Positions 33,507 to 41,240 of a DNA stretch of 64,000 bases are shown here, piece by piece. The notes under the pieces were generated by a model. It saw only the letters and a program-made list of their open reading frames with translations, did no database searches and was not told the origin of the DNA. The position numbers and the translations under genes are program-made. Each line of letters opens with the position of its first letter. Position 1 is the stretch's first letter. Source of the stretch: UBA4246 sp045113695 (GTDB taxonomy: Bacteria; Bacillota; Clostridia; Christensenellales; Aristaeellaceae); the NCBI GenBank assembly GCA_045113695.1, contig JBGUJG010000142.1:1-64000 (forward strand), written 5' to 3'.

Positions 33507-34074
33507 CGCCTTCCCCGTACGCAACGGCATCCACCGGGACGTCCAGGCTGCCGGCCGGGATGTCCCGGCTCATCAGGGCCTGATGGCACAGACAGACTGT
33601 CCGGCACGGATGCTCTGAAAGGAACGCGTCGTAATAGCCGCCCCCGTGGCCCAGGCGGTCTCCCCGGGGAGAAACGCTGACGCAGGGAACGAAGGCCAGG
33701 TCCACATGCCGCGCGCAGGGGCCGCCGGCCGCCGGTTCCGGGATCCCGAAGGAGCCGGGCCGGAGATCGTCCAGGGATAAGATCCGCACCGCGTCCATCC
33801 GCGGTTTTTCCCGGCATCTGGGGACATACACCTCTTTTCCGTCCCGCAGCGCCGCCCGGATCAGGGCCCCGGTATCCGGCTCTTTCCCGACACTGACGTA
33901 AATGAATACGGACTTTGCCTCCCGGTACCATGCGGAATCCAGTACGTCCCGAATGATCCGCTCCCCGGAGGCTTCCGCCGCTCCGTCCGCAAGCGCCTGC
34001 CATTTCAGGCGCATTCCGGCCCGGAGCGCTTTTTTTCTGAGGCTGATTTCTTCTTCCGTCCATTGCGTTCCCAT
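33481..34074 (-). CDS. 5-formyltetrahydrofolate cyclo-ligase
   Basis: The enzyme converts 5-formyl-THF to 5,10-methenyl-THF with ATP. The 197-residue protein has the family's N-terminal RKKALRAGMRL segment, FIYVSVGKEPDT, and the ATP/folate loop RLGHGGGYYDAFL, where His replaces the more usual Tyr. It overlaps the convergent SDR gene by 26 bases at the 3' ends. There is no terminator between the two, so antisense interference is possible. Confidence 0.9.
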   Translation of the reverse strand: MGTQWTEEEISLRKKALRAGMRLKWQALADGAAEASGERIIRDVLDSAWYREAKSVFIYVSVGKEPDTGALIRAALRDGKEVYVPRCREKPRMDAVRILSLDDLRPGSFGIPEPAAGGPCARHVDLAFVPCVSVSPRGDRLGHGGGYYDAFLSEHPCRTVCLCHQALMSRDIPAGSLDVPVDAVAYGEGVIPCDRGC

Positions 34075-34096
34075 GCCGCATTCTCCTGTCAGGTCA

Positions 34097-34124
34097 AATC
34101 ATTATGCATTATGTATTATGAATT
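34097..34124. repeat. Family C AT-rich repeat, copy 2
   Basis: On the minus strand it reads GAATTCATAATACATAATGCATAATG, seen here as short units. AAT TCA TAA forms the last two codons and stop of the MATE gene. It is the inverse orientation of the copy at 29578. Confidence 0.7.
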
Positions 34125-35519
34125 CCGTATTTTCCCGATCCACCGGTTCAGCAGCCACAGCGCGAACACGGCCCCGCAGGCCTCCCCGGCGGGCAGGGCG
34201 GACGCCATGCCGGTTTCGCCGAAGAGGCGGTCCAGGATGATCATGAAGGGGATGTAAAAGACCAGCTCCCGGACGAAGGCGTGCAGGAGGGTTCCCTTTC
34301 CGTCGCCCATGGCCTGCAGGCAGAACGAGGTGTGGTAGTTGATGAACTGAACCGGGGAGGCCGCGCACCGGATCCGCAGGAACAGGGCGGCGTAGGCCAG
34401 CGTACGGACGGCGTTTTCCGCATGCTGCGCATCGCCTGCGGAGACGCTCAGGAAGGCCCGGGATACCTGCGGGGCAAACAGTTCGAACAGGGCGATGCAC
34501 GCAAAGGAGATCAGCAGGCCCCATCTGCGGGCTGTGTCAATGGTCTGCCGCATTCGCCGGTGATCGCCCGAAGCATAGTTGAAAGCGACGATCGGCAGCA
34601 TGCCCTGGCAGATGCCGATGTTGACGGCGTTGGGCAGGCGTTCCACCTTCATCACGATGCCGATGCCGGCGAGCACCAGGTCGCTGTGGGCGGCGGCCAG
34701 GCGGTTGAGGCTGACATTGGCCAGGTCGAACAGGCCGGTCAGCATGGCAGAAGGGACGCCGACGGCAAACTCGCTCTTTCTGTCTTCCGGCCGGGCGGCG
34801 GCCGCGTCCCGCAGCCGCAGGCTCAAAGGCGCTTCCCGGGAAGCCTTCCGGTAAGCGGTCAGCAGGTAGACGCAGGAAACGCCGTTGGACAGGGCGGTCG
34901 CGACGGCAGCGCCGGTGACCTCCTGGCCGCGGGGCAGCAGGACGAACATGAACAGCGGGTCCAGCAGGCAGTTGAGGATGCCGCCGGCGCTCAGGCCGAT
35001 GCCGGCCTTCCCGGCGTAGCCGGCATTTCTGAGCAGGTGGGCCAGAGCAGCCGAGAGAATGGCCGGCAGGCTGCCGATCACGATCACGATCAGGGCGTAG
35101 CTCCGGGCAAAGCCGATGGTCTGGTCCGACGCGCCCAGGAAGCGGAGCAGCGGGTCCAGGAACAGGCCGGTCAGGGAGGAATAGAGGACGGCGATCAGCA
35201 CGGCTCCCCAGACGCTGAAAGCGCTGACCTGACGGGCCCTGTCCGGCGCCCCGCTGCCGTTCAGCCGGGATACAAGGCTGCCGCCGCCGATGCCGAAAAG
35301 ATTCGACAGCGCGACGTTCAGCATGACCATTGTCAGTGTCAGGGTGGTCGCGGCCGTCATATAGGAATTGCCGGTCCGCCCGATAAAATAGGTGTCGACC
35401 ATGTTGTAGATCAGGTTGATCAGCTGGCTGATCACCGTCGGAACGGCCATGGTCCAGAGCGCTTTGGGAACCGGAGCGCTTGCAAACAGTTCTTTTTTGG
35501 CATACGAAGCTTGTTTCAT
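34116..35519 (-). CDS. MATE family efflux transporter
   Basis: A 467-residue twelve-helix multidrug and toxic compound exporter. The N-terminal half begins PKALWTMAVPTVISQLINLI, followed by YNMVDTYFIGRTGNS and the GIGGGSLVSRLNG segment; the second half repeats this pattern with LNRLAAAHSDLVLAGIGIVM. The substrate and coupling ion are not inferable. AGGAGG lies six bases before the ATG. Its last codons derive from a family C repeat. Confidence 0.9.
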   Translation of the reverse strand: MKQASYAKKELFASAPVPKALWTMAVPTVISQLINLIYNMVDTYFIGRTGNSYMTAATTLTLTMVMLNVALSNLFGIGGGSLVSRLNGSGAPDRARQVSAFSVWGAVLIAVLYSSLTGLFLDPLLRFLGASDQTIGFARSYALIVIVIGSLPAILSAALAHLLRNAGYAGKAGIGLSAGGILNCLLDPLFMFVLLPRGQEVTGAAVATALSNGVSCVYLLTAYRKASREAPLSLRLRDAAAARPEDRKSEFAVGVPSAMLTGLFDLANVSLNRLAAAHSDLVLAGIGIVMKVERLPNAVNIGICQGMLPIVAFNYASGDHRRMRQTIDTARRWGLLISFACIALFELFAPQVSRAFLSVSAGDAQHAENAVRTLAYAALFLRIRCAASPVQFINYHTSFCLQAMGDGKGTLLHAFVRELVFYIPFMIILDRLFGETGMASALPAGEACGAVFALWLLNRWIGKIRNS

Positions 35520-35559
35520 GCTGCGCCTCCTGCGCCGGGATAAGAATGGAACAGAACCA

Positions 35560-35568
35560 ATTATACCA
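35560..35568 (-). promoter_or_regulatory. Extended -10 promoter of the MATE gene
   Basis: On the minus strand TGGTATAAT gives an extended -10; no good -35 is seen 17 bases upstream. The rest of the 270-base gap to trkH is GC-rich and structured around 35610-35700, followed by an AT-rich run with TATAAT at 35761. Confidence 0.55.
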
Positions 35569-35793
35569 CAGAACCGAAAAGAAATGGTAGAGACAACCAG
35601 GGAAACATCTCATGAACAGATTTCATCTGCCCGGTCTGGGGGACCGGTCAGCATCGCCGGTGAAGGATCGGGCGGCCTTGAAACCCGGAAGAGCCGGCTT
35701 CTTTATACTTTCTTTACGCCTTTCCTGTCATCATTAACGCCGTTCTTATTTCCTTTGCCCTATAATGCTGCTCAGGGGGAAAGGAGTGGAACC

Positions 35794-37122
35794 GTGAGGA
35801 TTTGGAGAAATGTCCGCATTTCGACCTTTCAGGTCATTGTCCTGGGCTTCTTCGGCTGGATCATGGCGGGGACGGCGCTGCTGATGCTGCCGGTGTCCAG
35901 CCGCCAGCCAGGGGGAGCCGGTTTTGAGGACTGCCTGTTTACGGCTGTCTCCGCGGTATGCGTGACCGGGCTCGTGGTCCGGGATACGGCGGTCTGCTGG
36001 TCCCCGTTCGGACAGGCGGTGATCCTCCTGCTGATCCAGGTGGGCGGCCTCGGGGTCGTGACGGCGGCGGTTTCCCTGGCTTTCATTTCCGGAAGGAAGA
36101 TCGGCCTGATGCAGCGGAGCGTCCTGCAGGAATCCATTTCGGCCCCGCAGGTCGGCGGCGTGATCCGCCTGACCCGTTTTATCGTCCTGACGGCTTTTCT
36201 GCTGGAAGGGGCCGGCGCCCTGCTGCTGCTGCCCGCCTTTGTGCCGGAGTTCGGGTGGGGGCAGGGCCTTTGGTATGCGGTCTTTCATGCCGTTTCGGCC
36301 TTCTGCAACGCCGGGTTTGACCTGATGGGCGTCCGGGGAGCTTTTTCTTCCATGACGGGCTTTTCCGGCAATATCTGGGTCAACGCGGCCCTCATTTTCC
36401 TGATCACGGCGGGCGGCATCGGGTTCCTGACATGGGAGGATATCCGCCGGCACGGCCTCAGGTGGAAGCAGTACCGCCTGCAGAGCAGGATGGTGCTTTC
36501 GTTTTCCGCCGTGCTGATCCTCCTGCCGTTTCTCTGGTTTTTCTCATTTGAGACGGAAGGCGCGACGGGCGGACGGATCCTCCCTTCCCTGTTCCAGTCC
36601 GTGACCCTGCGCACGGCGGGATTCAATACTGTTGACCTGACCCGGATCAGCGGCGGCGGACAGACCCTGATGATCCTGTGGATGCTGATCGGCGGATCGC
36701 CCGGCTCCACCGCGGGCGGTATGAAGACCACCACGGCGGCGGTGCTGCTGCTGACGGCCTGGTCGGTCTTCCGCAGGAGGGAGGACACTGCCGCTTTCGG
36801 CCGCCGGATCGGGGAAGACGCCGTACGCGGGGCCGTTGCCGTGATGATGATGTATTTCCTTTTGTTTTTTCTGAGCGGCCTTATGATCAGCGCGCTGGAG
36901 CGCCTGCCGCTGCTGCCCTGCCTGTTTGAAACGGCGTCCGCCCTGGGCACGGTGGGGCTGAGCCTGGGGATCACGGTCTGGCTGGGCCCCGTTTCCCGGT
37001 GTATCCTGATGGGTCTGATGTTTCTGGGCAGGGTCGGCGGCCTGACGCTGATCTGGGCGGCGCAGTCCGTCCGGAAGTCTCCCCGCGGTGCCCTGCCGCT
37101 GGAAAAAATTACGATCGGTTAA
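35794..37122 (+). CDS. ktrB: Potassium uptake channel subunit KtrB/TrkH
   Basis: The 442-residue membrane protein has the four P-loop filter segments of Trk/Ktr/HKT: VCVTGLVV, FCNAGFDL, LRTAGFNTV and SALGTVGLS. Each presents a conserved Gly in the K+ filter. The gene uses a GTG start at 35794 with AAAGGAG seven bases upstream; upstream in-frame sequence encodes no membrane protein. KtrA follows after 20 bases. The pair imports K+ coupled to the membrane potential or Na+. Confidence 0.93.
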   Translation: MRIWRNVRISTFQVIVLGFFGWIMAGTALLMLPVSSRQPGGAGFEDCLFTAVSAVCVTGLVVRDTAVCWSPFGQAVILLLIQVGGLGVVTAAVSLAFISGRKIGLMQRSVLQESISAPQVGGVIRLTRFIVLTAFLLEGAGALLLLPAFVPEFGWGQGLWYAVFHAVSAFCNAGFDLMGVRGAFSSMTGFSGNIWVNAALIFLITAGGIGFLTWEDIRRHGLRWKQYRLQSRMVLSFSAVLILLPFLWFFSFETEGATGGRILPSLFQSVTLRTAGFNTVDLTRISGGGQTLMILWMLIGGSPGSTAGGMKTTTAAVLLLTAWSVFRRREDTAAFGRRIGEDAVRGAVAVMMMYFLLFFLSGLMISALERLPLLPCLFETASALGTVGLSLGITVWLGPVSRCILMGLMFLGRVGGLTLIWAAQSVRKSPRGALPLEKITIG

Positions 37123-37142
37123 AGAACAGGAGGCAAAACGAG

Positions 37143-37790
37143 ATGAAATCCATCCTGCTGATCGGCCTGGGGCGCTTCGGCAGAACCGTGGCCGAAAAAC
37201 TGAACGAACTGCATCACCAGGTCATGGCCGTTGATAAAAACGAGGAAAGGGTCAACGACATCCTGCCCATCGTGACGGACGCGCAGATCGGGGATACGAC
37301 CCATGAGGCTTTCCTCAGAAGCCTCGGGGTCGAAAACTACGACGTCTGCTTTGTCACCATCGGCGAGGATTTTCAAAGCTCACTGGAGACCACAGCCCTG
37401 CTCAAGGAACTGGGCGCCAGGAAGGTGGTTTCCCGCGCTTCCCGGGAAGAGCACCGGAAGTTCTTGCTCCGGAACGGGGCGGATGAAGTGGTGTATCCGG
37501 AAGGGCAGCTGGCGGCGTGGACGGCGATCCGGTACACCACGGACCACGTGCTGGACTATATCGCGCTGGACAGCGAATACGCCATCTATGACCTGTCGGT
37601 GCCCGGCGAGTGGGCCGGGAAGACGGTGGGCGCCCTGGACATCCGCAAAAAGTATCACCTGAACCTGCTGGCCGTGCGCGAAAACGGACAGGCCAGCACG
37701 GCGGTAACCAGCGATACGGCGCTTCAGGCGGGCCAGACCATTTTGGTTCTGGGCAGGTGGAAGGATATTCAGAAATGTTTCAGAATATAA
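37143..37790 (+). CDS. ktrA: Ktr/Trk potassium uptake regulator (RCK protein)
   Basis: The 215-residue cytoplasmic ring protein gates KtrB. The RCK_N Rossmann domain has the dinucleotide loop GLGRFGRTVAEKL followed by acidic VDKNEERVN. The C-terminal RCK_C domain, residues 130 onward, is the site where c-di-AMP binds in relatives. AGGAGG lies upstream of ATG 37143. Regulation by ATP/ADP and c-di-AMP is known for the family; it is not visible here. Confidence 0.93.
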   Translation: MKSILLIGLGRFGRTVAEKLNELHHQVMAVDKNEERVNDILPIVTDAQIGDTTHEAFLRSLGVENYDVCFVTIGEDFQSSLETTALLKELGARKVVSRASREEHRKFLLRNGADEVVYPEGQLAAWTAIRYTTDHVLDYIALDSEYAIYDLSVPGEWAGKTVGALDIRKKYHLNLLAVRENGQASTAVTSDTALQAGQTILVLGRWKDIQKCFRI

Positions 37791-37845
37791 TAAAGGTGAT
37801 TGTCTGAAAGGAACTTCATGGCCGGGAAGGGGAGAATCGGGAATC

Positions 37846-39816
37846 ATGCGCAGTCAGTTCAGGAAAGAGACCGCTGACAGGCACATTCTGATCTGCCTGT
37901 CTTCTTCGACGTCCAACGCCAGGGTCATCCACGCGGCCGCGAAGATCGCCGCGGCCTTCCAGGGAACGCTGACTGCCCTGTTTGTGGAAACGCCGGCGTA
38001 TTCCCTGATGTCGGACGACGACAAGAAACGCCTGCGCAGCAACATGAACCTGGCGGAAAAGCTGGGCGCGAAGCTGGATACGGTGATCGGGGACGACGTG
38101 CCCTATCAGATCGCCGAATACGCCAGGGTATCGGATATTTCCTGCGTGGTGATCGGCCAGACCAATACGGCGGGCGGCCTGCTGCGGCGGAAGAAGTCCC
38201 TGTCGGACCGGCTGGTGGCCTACGCGCCGGACCTGGACTATTTCATCATTCCCGATCACGGGACAAAAGCGTATGTGGCCCGGAAACCTTCCGGCTTCAA
38301 CCGCAAGCGCCTGTTCCTGGACTGCGCGGTTTTCCTTTGCTCGCTGGGCGTCTGCACGGCCATCGGCTTCCTGTTTTCCCACCTGGGCTTCACGGACGCC
38401 AACATCATCATGGTCTATCTGCTGGGCCTGCTGGCGGTATCCGTCGGCACCACCCACCGGGCTTACGGGATGGTCTGGGCGGTCATCAGCGTCCTGCTGT
38501 TTGACCTGCTGTTTACCACGCCGCGCTTTACGTTCTACGCCTACGGAACCGGCTACCCGGTGACATTCCTGACGATGCTGGCCGCCGCCTTCCTGATCAG
38601 CACGCTGGCGATCAGGCTCAAGCAGAACGCGGGCCAGGCGGCGAAATCAGCCCAGCGGATGAGCGTTGTGCTGGAAACGGACAGGCTGCTGGCCAGGGCA
38701 AAAACCAGGGAGGAAATCCTCACGGTGCTGGCAGACCAGCTGACCCGGCTGCTGAAAAGGAGTCTGGTCATCTATCCGGCCGAAAACGGGCTGTTGGGCG
38801 ACCCTGTCTTTTATCCGGCGGCGGAGGATACCATGCCCTACCGGACCAATGAAGAAAAACAGGCCGTGGAATGGGCCTTTGCGCGGCATAAACGGTCCGG
38901 TGCGACGACAGACGTGTACCCGCAGGCGGATTATCTGTATTACAGCATGCGGGTACAGGAACACGCTTACGGGGTGGTCGGCGTAGCGGTGCACGGCTCT
39001 CCCCTGGACGCTTCCGAGCAGAGCGTGCTGGGCTCCGTGGTGGGCGAATGCTCCCTGGCCCTCGAAAACGCGAGGAATGCCAGGGAAAAGGAGGAAACCA
39101 TGGTCCTGGCGGAGAATGAACGGCTCCGGGCCAACCTGCTGCGGGCCGTGTCCCACGACCTGCGCTCCCCGCTGACTTCCATCATGGGCAATGCGGACAA
39201 CCTGCTTTCCTGCGGGGAAACCCTGGACCCGGAGACGCGCCGCCAGATCTACACGGACATTTACGGCGACGCCCAGTGGCTGACCGGTATGGTGGAAAAC
39301 CTCCTGTCCGCCAGCCGGATGAACGACGGCAGGCTGAGCCTGAACATGACCACCGAGCTGATGAGCGACATGGTGGCCGAGGCGGTCCGCCATATGGGCA
39401 GGCGTCTGGACGGATTCCGCCTGGACAGGAACGAGCCGGACCGCCTGCTGTTTGTGAAGGCGGATGCGCGGCTGATCGTTCAGGTCGTGATCAACCTGCT
39501 GGACAACGCCATCAAATACGCCCCGGCCGGGTCCGTCATCTCCATCGGCATTTCGGAAAAACAGGAGAACGTGGCTGTGCGTATCGCGGATGAGGGGCCG
39601 GGCATCCCGGACGATCAGAAACCGCTGGTATTCGACCTGTTCTACACCAGCGGCAACCCTTCCGGGGACAGCCGCAGGGGCCTGGGCATCGGTCTGTCGC
39701 TGTGCCAGTCCATCCTGAGGGCGCACGGCGGCGCGATCACCGTATCGGACAACGTGCCCCATGGCGCGGCTTTTGAACTGACCCTGCCCAAAGACGAGGT
39801 GAACGTGAATGAGTAA
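37846..39816 (+). CDS. KdpD-like sensor histidine kinase lacking the N-terminal KdpD domain
   Basis: The 656 residues begin directly with a Usp-like domain (HILICLSSSTSNARVIHAAA, to about 145). A DUF4118 four-helix region (about 155-250), a GAF-like domain and a HisKA/HATPase core follow, with phosphoacceptor His437 in VSHDLRSPLTS, NLLDNAIKYAP and DEGPGIPDD. Full KdpD is about 900 residues and starts with a Walker A-containing domain of about 210 residues, absent here. No kdpFABC genes are nearby; ktrB and ktrA precede it instead. It likely tunes K+ homeostasis through the adjacent regulator. Confidence 0.9.
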   Translation: MRSQFRKETADRHILICLSSSTSNARVIHAAAKIAAAFQGTLTALFVETPAYSLMSDDDKKRLRSNMNLAEKLGAKLDTVIGDDVPYQIAEYARVSDISCVVIGQTNTAGGLLRRKKSLSDRLVAYAPDLDYFIIPDHGTKAYVARKPSGFNRKRLFLDCAVFLCSLGVCTAIGFLFSHLGFTDANIIMVYLLGLLAVSVGTTHRAYGMVWAVISVLLFDLLFTTPRFTFYAYGTGYPVTFLTMLAAAFLISTLAIRLKQNAGQAAKSAQRMSVVLETDRLLARAKTREEILTVLADQLTRLLKRSLVIYPAENGLLGDPVFYPAAEDTMPYRTNEEKQAVEWAFARHKRSGATTDVYPQADYLYYSMRVQEHAYGVVGVAVHGSPLDASEQSVLGSVVGECSLALENARNAREKEETMVLAENERLRANLLRAVSHDLRSPLTSIMGNADNLLSCGETLDPETRRQIYTDIYGDAQWLTGMVENLLSASRMNDGRLSLNMTTELMSDMVAEAVRHMGRRLDGFRLDRNEPDRLLFVKADARLIVQVVINLLDNAIKYAPAGSVISIGISEKQENVAVRIADEGPGIPDDQKPLVFDLFYTSGNPSGDSRRGLGIGLSLCQSILRAHGGAITVSDNVPHGAAFELTLPKDEVNVNE

Positions 39817-40510
39817 ACCGCTGATCCTGATCGTGGAAGACGACGCGCCGATCCGCAGCCTGATTTCGGTCACGCTGGAAGCGCATGGGTACCGGCACAT
39901 CATTGCGCCGAACGCCGGTTCGGCCATTCTGCAGGTCTCCTCCCGCAACCCGGATATCATGCTGCTGGACCTGGGCCTGCCCGATCTGGACGGGGTGGAG
40001 GTCATCCGGAAGGTCCGCTCCTGGTCCAACCTGCCGATCATCGTGATCAGCGCCCGAGGCGACGACGCGGACAAGATCGAGGCCCTGGACGCCGGCGCGG
40101 ACGATTATCTGACCAAGCCGTTTTCGGTGGACGAGCTGCTGGCCAGGCTCCGCGTGACGCTGCGCCGCCTGAATCAAGCGCAGGGCGACAGCCCGGACAC
40201 GGCGGTGTTTTCCAACGGGGACCTCAGGATCGATTATGCCGCCGGCTGCGCGTACATGGCCGGCGGGGAGCTGCACCTGACGCCCATCGAATACAGGCTG
40301 CTGTGCCTGCTGGCCCGGAACTGCGGCAAGGTACTGACTCATAAATACATCACCCAGCAGGTTTGGGGGGCTGCCTGGGAAAACAACGTGGCTTCCCTGC
40401 GGGTGTTCATGGCCACCCTGAGAAAAAAGCTGGAAGCCCCGGCGGGAGAGACATCCTATATCCAGACCCACGTCGGCATCGGGTACCGCATGGTGAAGGT
40501 GAACGAATGA
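39809..40510 (+). CDS. KdpE-like response regulator
   Basis: A 233-residue OmpR-type regulator. The receiver domain has the acidic pair EDD (10-12), phosphoacceptor Asp54 in MLLDLGLPD, and Lys in TKPFSVDELLARL. The winged-helix domain contains LTPIEYRLLCLLARN and TLRKKLE. It overlaps its kinase gene by eight bases. The regulated promoter is unknown; ktrB-ktrA upstream is an obvious candidate. A probable terminator hairpin follows. Confidence 0.93.
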   Translation: MSKPLILIVEDDAPIRSLISVTLEAHGYRHIIAPNAGSAILQVSSRNPDIMLLDLGLPDLDGVEVIRKVRSWSNLPIIVISARGDDADKIEALDAGADDYLTKPFSVDELLARLRVTLRRLNQAQGDSPDTAVFSNGDLRIDYAAGCAYMAGGELHLTPIEYRLLCLLARNCGKVLTHKYITQQVWGAAWENNVASLRVFMATLRKKLEAPAGETSYIQTHVGIGYRMVKVNE

Positions 40511-40540
40511 CGCGCCGCCCTGTTTTTCCGGCCTGAAGAA

Positions 40541-40596
40541 AAAAACAGACCAGTCCGCCGTCCGGCTTTTCCACGGGCGGCGGATCGTTCTGTCTT
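40541..40596 (+). terminator. Probable terminator after the kdpDE-like genes
   Basis: TCCGCCG (40554-40560) pairs with CGGCGGA (40578-40584), with an outer AACAGA/TCTGTC extension. Only a short T-rich tail follows, so termination may be partial. The rest of the 230-base gap holds only the next promoter. Confidence 0.5.
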
Positions 40597-40645
40597 TGGC
40601 AGGCCGATCTTTTCCGTCTTTTCAGCATCTGACAGCCTCCCGCGT

Positions 40646-40674
40646 TTGACAGGACGGGCAAACGGGTTTACAAT
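40646..40674 (+). promoter_or_regulatory. Consensus promoter of the NHLM export cassette
   Basis: TTGACA (40646-40651) and TACAAT (40669-40674) are separated by 17 bases, about 70 bases before the first gene. The promoter is strong and suggests the cassette is actively expressed. Confidence 0.82.
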
Positions 40675-40743
40675 AAAAAACAGTATGATCACTGCGGTTA
40701 CAGGACGGCAGCAGCCGTCCGGTCCGGCGCCGGAAAGGAACGG

Positions 40744-41199
40744 ATGTCCATGGATTCAAAACTGTTCAGGAAAGAGAGCCTGGAGAAAATTTCTTCTCCG
40801 GAAGCGCTTCATGATTATATGCGCGTCACCAGCCCGAAGCCGTGGATGGTGCTGGTAGCGGTGCTGTTCCTTGCGGCCGGCTTCGCGCTTTACGCTTCGA
40901 CGAGCGGTATGGAAGAGACTCTGCCGGTTCAGGTGGAAGTGTCGGTACTCGAGGAAGACGGGGACACCTGGTCGCTGGTGACAGCCGAGATGCCGGTCGA
41001 AAACAAGGCCCTCGTGCAGCCCGGCATGCTGGTGCGTTTTGCCGGCGTAAAAGGCAAGGTCCAGTCTGTCTACGAAACGGAAGACATCGTCGGCATGCTG
41101 ATCAAGACGGATCAGGAGCCCGTCGGCCTGGCGAACGGGACCTACGACGGAGAGCTTGTTACGGAATCAATTTCGCCGCTGAAATTTTTGCTGAATTGA
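40744..41199 (+). CDS. Short HlyD-like adaptor of an NHLM-type export system
   Basis: A 151-residue protein with a short cytoplasmic N-terminus, one membrane helix (WMVLVAVLFLAAGFALYAS) and a small extracellular beta domain (LVTAEMPVENKALVQPGMLV then VQSVYETEDIVGML). This resembles the barrel part of the NHLM secretion (HlyD-like) protein. It lacks the long coiled-coil and lipoyl parts of a full membrane-fusion protein, so it is a minimal version. The assignment leans on the two export ABC genes that follow. GGAAAGGAA precedes the ATG. Confidence 0.7.
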   Translation: MSMDSKLFRKESLEKISSPEALHDYMRVTSPKPWMVLVAVLFLAAGFALYASTSGMEETLPVQVEVSVLEEDGDTWSLVTAEMPVENKALVQPGMLVRFAGVKGKVQSVYETEDIVGMLIKTDQEPVGLANGTYDGELVTESISPLKFLLN

Positions 41200-41240
41200 T
41201 GGGGCCGCCGGCCCATATACGATCAAGGACGGTTTTGCAG

